From Thermoguttaceae bacterium (GTDB lineage Bacteria; Planctomycetota; Planctomycetia; Pirellulales; Thermoguttaceae), in assembly GCA_017441605.1 (NCBI GenBank), contig JAFRXD010000059.1, forward strand, positions 1 to 64,000: a stretch of 64,000 nucleotides of DNA, in the 5' to 3' direction. Of this stretch, positions 27,101 through 35,800 are shown piece by piece. The notes under the pieces were generated by a model. That model ran no database searches. It was not told where the DNA came from and was given only the letters and a program-made list of their open reading frames with translations. Position numbers and translations under genes: made by a program. Position 1 is the first letter of the stretch; every line of letters begins with the position of its first letter.

Positions 27101-30050
27101 CGACGGGTTCGATCTTGATCGAAAGGGAGGCGTGGTCGCGATCGACGAGCGCGAGCACCGGTCGCGCCAAATCGGCGGCGGAGGGAAGCGCGGGGGGAGA
27201 AATCTCGATGGAGTACTTGCCGGCTTCCCCTTCCCCTTGCCCGGAGCTATTAACGCGGTTAAAGACCTTTAAATAATAAGTTCCGGCGGCGACGTTGTTG
27301 AGGTCGCGAGTTTCGACGCCGGTCTTGCCGGTCGAATTGGCGATTTGGACGCCGGAGGCGTCGTAGATCTGGAAATCGAGGTCGAAGGCGCCGTCGACGT
27401 GGTCGTAGACCGCGCGAACGTAATCGTCGGGACCGCCGGCGGTGATCGTCTCGAATTTGAACCAATCGACGTCGGAGGGGACGTGGAGGCTCAGGGTTTC
27501 GTTCGAGAAAAGCTCGGTTAGGGTTCCGAGATCGTGGGCGCTCGCCATCGCGTCGTTCGGTTCGAACAAATCTCGCCCGATAACGTAGGTTTCCAATTCG
27601 CGCCAAGGAGAGTCCGCCCAGCCGGGCCCGGAAGCTTTGATGCGGAAGTAGGTCGTTTTATTGGGAGTTATGTTCGTTAGGGTATAGGTTCCTTCGGAGG
27701 AATAACTCTTCTGGAAGAACTGCCTAAACTCTGGATCGGTTCCGTACTGGAGGACGTAGCCGGTCGCGTTGGGAACGGAGTCGAACGTTACTTTGACGTT
27801 CGGGGCCTCGACTTTGACCGAGAGGACGGGGGATTCGAGCTCGTGAACGACGGGGGCGTTGATCGTCAGGGAGTAGTTGCCGAAATCGTCGTCGTAGTAG
27901 TTGTAGACGCAGAGGTAGTAATCGCCTTTCGGCAAATAGGCTAGGGAAATAACCTCGACCCCGGTGTTGTTGTCGGAATAGTCGATCTCGTTTCCTTTGG
28001 AATCGTACAGAACCATATCGAGGTCGAAGCTCGCCTCTTGACTGTAAGTCATCCGGACGCTGTGCCCCGAGTCGCCGGTATCGCCAATGGAGAATTTGTA
28101 GTAGTCGACGTCGGTCGCGACGTGTAGGTTCGCGTTATAGGAACTGGAGCCGGAGACGCGCCCGAGGGAGGCGGCGGTTTGGAGGGTATCGTTCGGTTCG
28201 TAAGCGTCGGGCTCGAACGGGGATCTCGCGTAGGCGTAAGCCCAATCGGAATCGACGCAGCCGACCGCGGTCGCCTTAACGCGGAAGTAGTAGGTCGTTC
28301 CGGAAGGGACGTTCGAGAAGGTCTTCGAGCCGGCGGAATCGAGATAGTACCTCTGGTACGAGGAGAAGTTTGAATCGGTGGAGCGATGGAGCTCGTACTG
28401 CGTCGCGTTTTCGACCGCGCCGATCGTTACGGTAATCGAATCGCCGTCGGACTCGGCGGTTAGAGTCGGCTTCGCGAGTCGCGTTTCGTTTGCGAAGGAG
28501 TATTTGCTCGGTTTCGGAAGAAGCCAAGCGCAACTGCGGAGGAAACCGAAGACTTGCGTTCCGGATCGACCGTAAGAATCGAAGGAATACCCGGTTCCGT
28601 AACCGTTGGAGGACGAGGACGACCAAGTGATCGCGTAGTTCTGCAGGCGACGCGCCTCGCTTTGGTAGTCGTCCGAATCGGTTACGAAGAGGCGGGTGTA
28701 GTAGCTCGGGTCGCTCGCCTGTTTGGAATCGTCGTAAGTGTAGCCCCAGCAGGTGATGGCGTGCCCGCCCGCGCGAACGTAGGTTCCGTAGTAATAGTAC
28801 GCCCAGTCGATTCCGAGCCCGACGGCGTCCCCCTCGCGAAGCGCCTTCGAGAGCGCGGTAATGCCGCTCACGGTTCCGTAAAGATCGGCGTCGCCGGCGT
28901 AGTCCTCGTACTCCTCGCGGTTCGCGCGAAGTTGAGCGCGGTAATAACCGCCGCTATTTGGATTTTTGAGCTGGTTCCAGTAGTCGTACCCTCCCTCGAG
29001 GAACCAGCCGTTGCCGTAGTACATCTGCCCGCCGTAATCGTAATAGTTTTCGATAAAGACGTTGAAAACGGCCTGCTCGTCGGCGAAAGAAGTTTTTGGG
29101 GCCCAGCCGGTGTAATAGAGCATATTGGAGGACGTGGCGGCCCAACACATTTCGTCGTCGCCGTCGTTTTCGGTAATCTTTTTATCGGCGTCGTAGTAGT
29201 CGGGGGTTTGGAAGGTCGCGGTTCCGTTGAGGATCTTGACGGCGTCCTCGGTCGAAAGCCCGGCGAGGAAAGCGCGCTCGGAATCGGCGACTTGGAAATC
29301 GATCGACCACGACTCGTCTTCGAACGCCCCGTCGCCCAGCGACAAATCTCCTTGAGACGCGCGATAGACGTTCGAGCCGATAATCGTAAACGGCGTTTCC
29401 AAACCGTTTAACGCGACGGGAATCTCGCCGTCGGGGTCGACGGCGTACCCCGCGTCGCTCGCGCCGGAACGCGTTAGATAGACGACCGAGTCGATCGTCA
29501 GAGAGGCGCCGTCGTCGAGAGAAACAAGCTCGGTCGAGCCTTGGACGGAGAACCCGACGAGGGTCAATCCCGCGAGCGCAAGATCGCCGCGCTCGACGTC
29601 GATCGCGCCTTCGACGGAAGTCGTCGCGATCTGCAGGGCGCGCGGCCCGAGGCTCGCGACGGTAATCGAGCCGAAATTGACCGAATCGACGTCGATCGAG
29701 ATCGTCGCGTTTCCTAGGTCGAGTTGATAATTCGCGTCGCTCGTTCGCAGAACGATCAGGTCGTCTTGCGGAGTCGATGCGGCGAGCTCGACGGCGCGGG
29801 CAATCGACTCGAGGGAGAGCTCGTCCGCTTGGATCTCGACGACGTTGAGATTCGCGGCGCTTTCCGGGAGATCCAATTTCGGATAGGCTTGACTTAGCGC
29901 CGCGAACTCGGCGGCGGAGACGGACAAAAGCTCGCGCGACTCCAGCCATTCGAGCCGGAGCGCTCGCGATTCGGGCGCGCCTTTGGACCGAGCGCGCGAG
30001 AGAGATTTGCCAAAGAAGTCGAACAATCGACGTTCGATACGATCGCGCAT
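24189..30050 (-). CDS. P3: IdeS/Mac-like cysteine peptidase with FnIII, PPC and CARDB modules (1953 aa)
   Basis: Predicted secreted peptidase. Start ATG 30050 with GGAGG 9 nt upstream places LRLEWLESRELLSV at 31-44. A beta-helix-like region (about 50-225) shared with P4, P5 and P7 leads into the catalytic domain (about 245-480): GDDEMCWAATSSNMLYYTGW with Cys302, RAGGHAITCWGY with His430, and FVTDSDDY near 452-457. This Cys/His/Asp pattern resembles the C66 IdeS/Mac immunoglobulin peptidases. Then FnIII and PPC domains alternate three times (YEPNDT, FEPNDA, YEPNDS openings), four FnIII follow, then a CARDB-like and a PKD-like domain shared with P6, an Ala/Pro-rich linker and the tail FWDVLAKSIAR. 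Substrate specificity cannot be told from sequence. Confidence 0.93.
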   Translation of the reverse strand: MRDRIERRLFDFFGKSLSRARSKGAPESRALRLEWLESRELLSVSAAEFAALSQAYPKLDLPESAANLNVVEIQADELSLESIARAVELAASTPQDDLIVLRTSDANYQLDLGNATISIDVDSVNFGSITVASLGPRALQIATTSVEGAIDVERGDLALAGLTLVGFSVQGSTELVSLDDGASLTIDSVVYLTRSGASDAGYAVDPDGEIPVALNGLETPFTIIGSNVYRASQGDLSLGDGAFEDESWSIDFQVADSERAFLAGLSTEDAVKILNGTATFQTPDYYDADKKITENDGDDEMCWAATSSNMLYYTGWAPKTSFADEQAVFNVFIENYYDYGGQMYYGNGWFLEGGYDYWNQLKNPNSGGYYRAQLRANREEYEDYAGDADLYGTVSGITALSKALREGDAVGLGIDWAYYYYGTYVRAGGHAITCWGYTYDDSKQASDPSYYTRLFVTDSDDYQSEARRLQNYAITWSSSSSNGYGTGYSFDSYGRSGTQVFGFLRSCAWLLPKPSKYSFANETRLAKPTLTAESDGDSITVTIGAVENATQYELHRSTDSNFSSYQRYYLDSAGSKTFSNVPSGTTYYFRVKATAVGCVDSDWAYAYARSPFEPDAYEPNDTLQTAASLGRVSGSSSYNANLHVATDVDYYKFSIGDTGDSGHSVRMTYSQEASFDLDMVLYDSKGNEIDYSDNNTGVEVISLAYLPKGDYYLCVYNYYDDDFGNYSLTINAPVVHELESPVLSVKVEAPNVKVTFDSVPNATGYVLQYGTDPEFRQFFQKSYSSEGTYTLTNITPNKTTYFRIKASGPGWADSPWRELETYVIGRDLFEPNDAMASAHDLGTLTELFSNETLSLHVPSDVDWFKFETITAGGPDDYVRAVYDHVDGAFDLDFQIYDASGVQIANSTGKTGVETRDLNNVAAGTYYLKVFNRVNSSGQGEGEAGKYSIEISPPALPSAADLARPVLALVDRDHASLSIKIEPVANATGYVLQYSPYADFAQSKEIVASEDGVVLVEGLQSTLTYYVRVKATAEGYNDSAWATIIGKTTPPYDQYEPNDSLSTAFDLGTPTGVSVYEPNNHKGTDKDYFKFSLPVAGDADSYVQVEYIHGTNDIDLAIYDANGEEVGLSEEQTGIEFVSLDGFAPGDYYVYVHNYNESSILVVNYVLTISTPGLTILASPNLSVDASYESVDLTISRVDRATNYVVQYSEDPEFATYSEKNFVGHGVKSISDLLCGTTYYFRVKAIADGYGDSEWASVSATTLKRTLDSPEVTPVSATQDSITLRIDPVDNAAGYELEYSPYYEFDYALQVYYDRPGAKTLNDLEFGTVYYVRVRAVADRYESSQWTVVATPTVNGTLDAPTLAVVSSTDDSIVLDIGAVDGAMEYVVQYADNVGFSSATEVSYFDAGEKTISGFTGLIPGETYFFRVKARADHCDDSDWTYLSDDGVLEAPALAVSATKTALVAKIDRVKDASSYVLQLADNPDFANPVEKTYSTPGAKTLSGLSQGVSYYLRVKATANGFSDSAWTVVGPCQLKADVFDLAVLDGATLSATQIVAGERLALANVGVENSGSASSPAFAVRVYASQDATCDDSDALLGTARFPELGPGAAVWFDFGSLDASSLAPGATYNVLIRVVADGDASAANDVAAIESTLSIFAESATLGTVAFERSAYSVQRGNALYLAASPDFAAPQNAAYRWSYGDGVFVEGDRSGWIPSELCSRISGERSISVQVVDLDANRVVAKGEVALTVEKVAPTLDVRSEVLLDGAAIRLTASARSTAGAGPIQRWEIAWSDGATETIESLGDSATFSRFYASGVPTSGALATITLIDAEGDATTYSLARSEGSELIASAATLDSDAAPENLATELFAALPLPTFATATPESLAPVAAPIASEPAREIPASSDVPAPESFAVKALKPAASSARKSDSIFDVQFDDELEAFWDVLAKSIAR

Positions 30051-30245
30051 CGTAACGCGCCTCCATTTTGAAGTTTCCTCGCGGCGAGCCGATCGACGGC
30101 GCCTCGCGAGCGTTGCGAATAATCCCCGAAGTTCGTCGGCGCGAAAGGCGAGCGCCCAAGCGCTCCTCCCCCGATCGTCTCGGCGACGGCGAACCCGCGT
30201 TTCGGGAGCTCCGCCATTTGGAACCCCCAACCCTTATAACCGCGC

Positions 30246-30273
30246 ATTATAGCGCAAAAAAACGCTTTGACAA
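30246..30273 (-). promoter_or_regulatory. Promoter for P3
   Basis: TTGTCA (30273-30268), 16 bp, TATAAT (30251-30246). The leader would be about 190 nt. Just upstream, 30288-30309 holds CCTCC-TTAAAC-GGAGG followed by TTTTT on the plus strand, a small terminator-like palindrome of unclear use. Between 30051 and 30353 nothing else is seen. Confidence 0.7.
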
Positions 30274-30353
30274 GGCGCTCCGGATCGCCTCCTTAAACGG
30301 AGGTTTTTCGAGGCGCCCCTAAAATCCCTAAAAAAGAGCCAGAGCTAGCCCCG

Positions 30354-31718
30354 TTACGCGACCTCGTACCCCGGGCGCGAGGGCCGTGCGATTTGTGCGG
30401 TCGCCTCCGGCTCGTCGAACGCGTAGGCGTCTTGATTCCAGTGAAGCGTCTTACCGGTTCGTAGACAAATATTCGCCATATGGCACATATTAATCCCGGA
30501 CGCGGTGGAGAGGACGTCGGAAATCGGTTGCACGCCTTTTTCGATCGAGTCGAAGAAGTCGCGCATATGGTCTCCGGAGCTCTTGCCTTTGAGGATCTCG
30601 CGCTCGATTTCGGCGAGCTCCTCCTCGTCTTTCGGGGTCAGATCCTCGACCGGCTTGCCGGTCAAACGCTGCCGATTGACGCGAATCCGTCCTCGCTCGC
30701 CGGTCAGCAGCACGAAGTTCTCGCCGGACTGCAGGCGGAGAGTCGCGCCGTCCTTGTATTTAAAGAGTACGTTGAACTCCTCCGCGACGTCGTACCAGCC
30801 CTCGATCCCGGGGAACTTGCCCTCGCCGGAAATCTCGACGGGAGCGTCGTTCCAGCGGTCGAGAACCCAGGTCGCGAAGTCGACGTTGTGCGCGCCCCAG
30901 TCGGTAACGGCGCCCCCGGAATACGCGGACCAGTATCGGAAATTGTAGAAGCACCGCTCCAAGAAGTAGTCTTCTTTCGGGGTCGGACCGAGCCATTTGT
31001 CCCAATTGAGCCCTTCGGGAACGGGCTGGGGCTTAAACGGCTTGCGCTCGTCGAAGACGCCCCGATTTCCGATCTTTTCGTTTGTCGGGCAAGAGCAAAC
31101 GACGCTATTTACCTTTCCGAGTCGTCCGCTTTTAACGATCGCGGTCGCTTTGCGGAACGTGTCGAACTCGTCGCGCTGCTGGGATCCGACTTGAACGATC
31201 GCGCCGGTTTCCTTCGAGACGTTCGCGATGAGTTGGGTCTCCGCCATCGTGAGCGAAAGAGGTTTTTCGACGTAAACCGCCTTCCCCGCGCGCATCGCCT
31301 CGACCGCGATTTTGACGTGCCAGTGATCCGGGGTTCCGATCGTAACGACGTCGATCGTCGGATCCTCGACGATTCGCTCGTAGTCCTGATACGGCTTGCA
31401 CCGGTTCGGGAAATAGTTGGCGAAACGCTCGGCGAACGGGAGGTAAACGTCGGCGCAGGCGACCATCGCGCCAAACTCGGCGGCGCGACGCCCCACGAAC
31501 GTTCCTCGACCGTCGAACGGTTGGTCGTTTTCCCAAATACCCGCGCGATACTCGCTCACGCCGATCGCGCCGATCTGCAATTTCTCGACCGCGCTCTTCG
31601 GTTTCTCCGGCTGTTCGCTCGAGTACAAGTACGGGGTAAAGACGCGCCCCGCGCAAGCGGCGACCGAGGCCGCGCTCGCCGCGCGAAGGAACTGGCGCCT
31701 CGTCTGTTTCGTTTTCAC
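30354..31718 (-). CDS. Gfo/Idh/MocA-family oxidoreductase, Tat-exported
   Basis: NAD(P)-dependent sugar or polyol dehydrogenase-like protein of a family very expanded in planctomycetes; substrate unknown. The N terminus TRRQFLRAASAASVAACAG is a twin-arginine signal, predicting export in folded form. IGAIGV at 49-53 is the Rossmann start, EKP at 151-153 carries the conserved Lys152, and GGAVTDWGAHNVD at 268-280 is the typical C-domain signature. The 454 residues are normal for the family. Start is GTG 31718 with GGAGG 5 nt upstream. It follows the ThuA gene by 21 bp and is almost certainly co-transcribed; such pairs are often linked to carbohydrate catabolism, which here is inference. Confidence 0.92.
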   Translation of the reverse strand: MKTKQTRRQFLRAASAASVAACAGRVFTPYLYSSEQPEKPKSAVEKLQIGAIGVSEYRAGIWENDQPFDGRGTFVGRRAAEFGAMVACADVYLPFAERFANYFPNRCKPYQDYERIVEDPTIDVVTIGTPDHWHVKIAVEAMRAGKAVYVEKPLSLTMAETQLIANVSKETGAIVQVGSQQRDEFDTFRKATAIVKSGRLGKVNSVVCSCPTNEKIGNRGVFDERKPFKPQPVPEGLNWDKWLGPTPKEDYFLERCFYNFRYWSAYSGGAVTDWGAHNVDFATWVLDRWNDAPVEISGEGKFPGIEGWYDVAEEFNVLFKYKDGATLRLQSGENFVLLTGERGRIRVNRQRLTGKPVEDLTPKDEEELAEIEREILKGKSSGDHMRDFFDSIEKGVQPISDVLSTASGINMCHMANICLRTGKTLHWNQDAYAFDEPEATAQIARPSRPGYEVA

Positions 31719-31739
31719 GGCGTCCTCCGATAAATATGG

Positions 31740-32657
31740 TTAGCGCTTGTTCCTCAGAACGTAAGCGTCGGGACATTCCTTTTCGAGATTGGGGGTCATA
31801 TCGAGGTCGAGTTGTCCGACGACGAATTTCATCATATCGCGAACGTAGTTTTGCACGAATTCCGTGTCCCACTGTTCGTTTCCGTGTCCGGGGGCGATAT
31901 AGGCGACGCGCCCCTTCCCCTCCATACGAACCCAGCTCGACGGGAACGCGGGGCGATCGTAACACTCGTTCCGTCCGTCGATTCGCATCCCTTTGGTCTC
32001 TTGAACCGCGATCACGTGCATATCGGGGTTGAAATTCTTCATACAGTACCACTCGTCGAAGATTTTCACCTCCGATTTTCCGAACGCTTTTAACGTCGGG
32101 ACTTGGATCGGTTCGGTGAAGCGCTGGGTCGCCTCTTGCATGTCGCCGTGGGTGATGAAATCGCCCCCGACCATCTTAATGTACTCGGTTCGCTCCTCTT
32201 CCGGCTGGTTCTCGAAGAGCTCCCCTTGGCATTGCCAAGTGTCGGTGGCGCAGTGGATTCCGAGGAAACCGGTTCCCGAGCGAACGGCGTCGAAGAGGTT
32301 CTTCATACCCGCTTTAGAGACCGAGGTCTTGCCCTCGACTTTAACGTCCAAATCGCCGCAAGTAAAGAAGACGAACGCGGCGTATTGGCTTAGATCGCCG
32401 TCGAAAACCGACCCGTCTTTAGTACAGTCGACTTCGCAGCCGATCGTCTCGCCGAGTTTCTTGACGATTTTGGCGGCTTTGCTCGTCCCGTCCGCCTCGT
32501 CGACGGTCGGCGGATGCTCCCATTCGGTCGAGAGGTCGAAGTAGAGGATCTTTCGCCCCGGCTTGTCGGCGGCGAAAATCGGGCGAGCGAGGGACGGTTC
32601 GAGCCCGGCGGCGCCGAGGAGGAGCGAGGTCAGTCCGATGAAATCTCTTCTGTTCAT
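31740..32657 (-). CDS. ThuA-like domain protein, exported
   Basis: Trehalose-utilisation (ThuA) family protein with a class I glutamine-amidotransferase-like fold; biochemical role in planctomycetes is not established. MNRRDFIGLTSLLLGAAG is a Tat-type signal. Family features seen are KILYFDLSTEWEHPP, the segment GTGFLGIHCATDTW, GGDFITHG, and a late GRVAYIAPGHGNEQW. The 305 residues fit the family. GGAG precedes the ATG by 6 nt (GGAGAACTCCATG). It is the first gene of the two-gene operon with the oxidoreductase and has its own promoter at 32746-32774. Confidence 0.9.
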   Translation of the reverse strand: MNRRDFIGLTSLLLGAAGLEPSLARPIFAADKPGRKILYFDLSTEWEHPPTVDEADGTSKAAKIVKKLGETIGCEVDCTKDGSVFDGDLSQYAAFVFFTCGDLDVKVEGKTSVSKAGMKNLFDAVRSGTGFLGIHCATDTWQCQGELFENQPEEERTEYIKMVGGDFITHGDMQEATQRFTEPIQVPTLKAFGKSEVKIFDEWYCMKNFNPDMHVIAVQETKGMRIDGRNECYDRPAFPSSWVRMEGKGRVAYIAPGHGNEQWDTEFVQNYVRDMMKFVVGQLDLDMTPNLEKECPDAYVLRNKR

Positions 32658-32745
32658 GGAGTTCTCCGAGGATTCGAGTTGCGGTCGATTTGGATTATCG
32701 TCCCCTTTCCCGGCATTTTTCGCGAGAAAGGAACGCTCGATCTTT

Positions 32746-32774
32746 ATTGTAGCGAAATCTCGTTCTCAATGCAA
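32746..32774 (-). promoter_or_regulatory. Promoter of the ThuA-oxidoreductase operon
   Basis: TTGCAT (32774-32769) and TACAAT (32751-32746) with a 17-bp spacer, about 90 nt before the ThuA start codon. Confidence 0.7.
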
Positions 32775-32788
32775 CTCGACGATTAAAT

Positions 32789-32830
32789 TAAAAAACCGCC
32801 GCGACGCTCGGTAACGCGCCTCGACGGTTT
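32789..32830 (-). terminator. Intrinsic terminator of P4
   Basis: On the minus strand AAACCG...CGGTTT closes a GC-rich imperfect stem with a TTACC-region loop, followed by TTTTTTAATTT, 40 nt after the P4 stop. Confidence 0.7.
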
Positions 32831-32869
32831 GGAATCGAGTTCGCGCGAGGATTCGCGGTCTCGAAGGGC

Positions 32870-35800
32870 TTACTTGACGATCGACTCGGCGAGAACGTCC
32901 CAGAAACCGTCGAGCTCGTCTTCGAAGTAATTCTCGAACGCGGAGTTCGCGCTTTGAGCGGAAGCCGCCTTGGTGGTCGCGTTTCCGACAATCTTCGTCC
33001 AATTGGAATCGACGCGCGAGACGTTGTCCCCAAGGGCGCGGACCTTGAAGTAGTACTTCGAGTTCGGTTGCAGGCCGGTAATGGCCAGGGAACCGGTCGA
33101 GGACCCTCGAACGGTTTGCGCGTTGGAGAAATCGGAGCTGGTCGACCACATCGCCTCGAATCCGGAGGCGTTGGCGACGTTGTAGCAACGGAGCTTGATA
33201 AAGTCGCTTCCGACGGCGCTCGCGTCGAACTTCGGGGTCGCGAGCTGTCCGGCGGCGAAATTGAACGAGTTCCAGCGGGAATCGTTGGCGGAACTCGAGG
33301 TCGACTTGACGCGGAAATAGTAGTTCGTTCCAAAGGTCAGTCCGGAAATCGTTTTGACGCCGGAGCTCGCGTAGGTCTTGGTTCTCGCGTTGGAGAAGTC
33401 CGCGCTCTCGCTATACTCGACGACATAGCTCTCGCCGTTCGCCACCGGCTTGATATTGAGGACGACGGCGCTCTTGACGGCGGAGCAAGAGACCGCCGGC
33501 ATATCGAGGCTCGACCCGGTGAAGATCTTCGCGGACTCGGAATACCCCGAATCGGATCGATCCGCCGCAATCGCCGCGACGCGAACGTACCGCCAAGTCC
33601 CCGAAGACAATCCGGAAATCGTCTTGACCGTCGAGGTCGAGGCATAGGTCTTGGTGCAATATGTCGCGAAGGACGGGTCGGTCGAGTAGTCGACGACGTA
33701 ACTCTCGGCGCCTTCGACGGGATAGAGCTTAACGACTAACGCGGAGCTCGTGCCGGAAAGGGCGAAGGTCGGAGCGTCGAGCGGATCTCCGGCGGCGGGT
33801 AGGGTCGTCGCGGAAACGGAAGTCCAAACGGAGTCGGAAATTTGGGCGGAGTTGGAATTTTGAGCGGGGATCGCCTTAACGCGGAAGTAATAGGTCGACT
33901 CGGCGGTTAGCCCTGCGACGGCGACGGACCCGGCGGCGGCGCGCTCGATCTTCTTCGCGCCGGAGAAATTGGCGTTAGGAGAATACTCCAAGACGTATTT
34001 CTCGGCGCCGGAAACGGATCCGATCGTCAAGGTCGCGGAGCCGTCGGTCGCGGAGGCAACGGTCAACTTCGGGGAGGCGATCGAGCTCCCCGGCGCGGAA
34101 ATCGTCAGGGCATAGGCGGAAGTATAGGATGTGGAACTGTAATAGTTGAAGACTCGCGCATAGTAAGTCCCGGCGGCGTAACCGTTCAACGAAACGTTCT
34201 CGACGTTCGACGTCCCCATCGAGTATCCGACCAACGTCCCGGAGGCGTTGTAAATCTCGAGGTCGACGTCGGCGTAAGAATTGTAGGTCATCTTAACGTA
34301 GGAATCGGAATTCCCCGCGGAGGCGAGGGCAAACTTGAAGTAGTCCGAATCGGAACCGACGTTCAAGTTGGCGTTGTAAACCCGAACGCCGGAGACCGTT
34401 CCGAGGTCGTAAGCGGTCGCGCGAGAATTGTTCGGCTCGTACATATCGGGGGCGGCGAAAGTTTTCGCGGAAATCGAACGCCATTCGGAATCGTTGTATC
34501 CTTCGGCGACCGCCTTAACGCGAACGTAGTAGGTCGTCGATTCGGCCAAACCGGTCAGAGTCGTTTCCCCAGCCCCGCAGGTTCGGGAGGAGCAATTCGC
34601 AAAGCTGGAATTGGTCGCCCACTCGACAACGTAGCTCGTCGCGTTCTCGACCGCGTTGATCGTCAGAGCGATCAAGTTGTAACTCGCGACGGCGGAAACG
34701 CGAGGTCGGGCCAAGTCGAACTCGCCGAGCGCGTCGGGCGCGGAAATCTCCAAGGAATATCTCCCGACCGATCCGCTCGAATAGTAGTTGTAAACGTAGA
34801 CGCAATACTCGCCCTCCGCGAGATTCTCTAACGAGATAAGTTCGGTTCCGGAAGTTCCGGAGCGCCCATCGACGTAGGTTCCGTCCCCTTTGTACAATTT
34901 CATATCGAGATCGTACCCGGATCCGTGAGGATAGGTCAACTTGACGTAATGATTCGACTCGCCCGCGGCGTCGATCGTAAACTTGTAGTAGTCCTTGTTC
35001 GACGCGGCGTGAATCGTGCCGTTTATCGTCGAGACCCCGGTAAGGGTTCCCAAATCGTAAGCGGAGGAGAAGGAATCGTTCGGCTCGTACGCGTCGCGAC
35101 CCATGATGGTGGCGACGGAAATCGTCTTCCAAGCGGAATCGTTGTACCCCTCGGCGATCGCCTTAACGCGAACGTAATAGGTCGTCAATTCGGACAAACC
35201 GGTCAGGGTCGTTTCTCCGGCGCCGCAAGTCAGGGAGCGACAATTCGCGAAGGTCGAAGCGGTCGACCACTCGACAATGTAGCTCGTCGCGTTCGCGACC
35301 GCGCCAATGGTCAGGGCGATCGAATTGGAACCGGCGACGGCGGAAACGCTAGGTCGAGCCAAGTCGAACTCGTCGAGCGCGTCCGGGGCGGAAAACTGGA
35401 GAGAGTACGTTCCCGCCAAGCCGCTCGAATAGTAGTTGTAGATATAGACGTAGTACTCGCCCGGTTCGAGCCCTTCCAAGGAGATTTGTTCGACGCCGGA
35501 GGTTCCGGCTTTCCCGGTAATATAATCTCCGTTCGCGTCGCGCAGCGCCATATCGAGATCGTAGCCGGATCCGTGCGGATAGGTCAGCTTGACGTAATGA
35601 TCCGAATCGCCGTCCCCCTCGATCGCAAACTTGAAGACGTCCTCGTCAGACGCGGCGTGAACGGTCCCGGTTATCGTCGAAACCCCGGAAAGAGTTCCCA
35701 GATTATAAGCGGAGGAAAGCGAGTCGTTCGGCTCGAACGCGTCGGGGTAAATCGAAGTCGTGGCCGACGCGGTCTTCCAACCGGATTCTCGGCGTCCTTC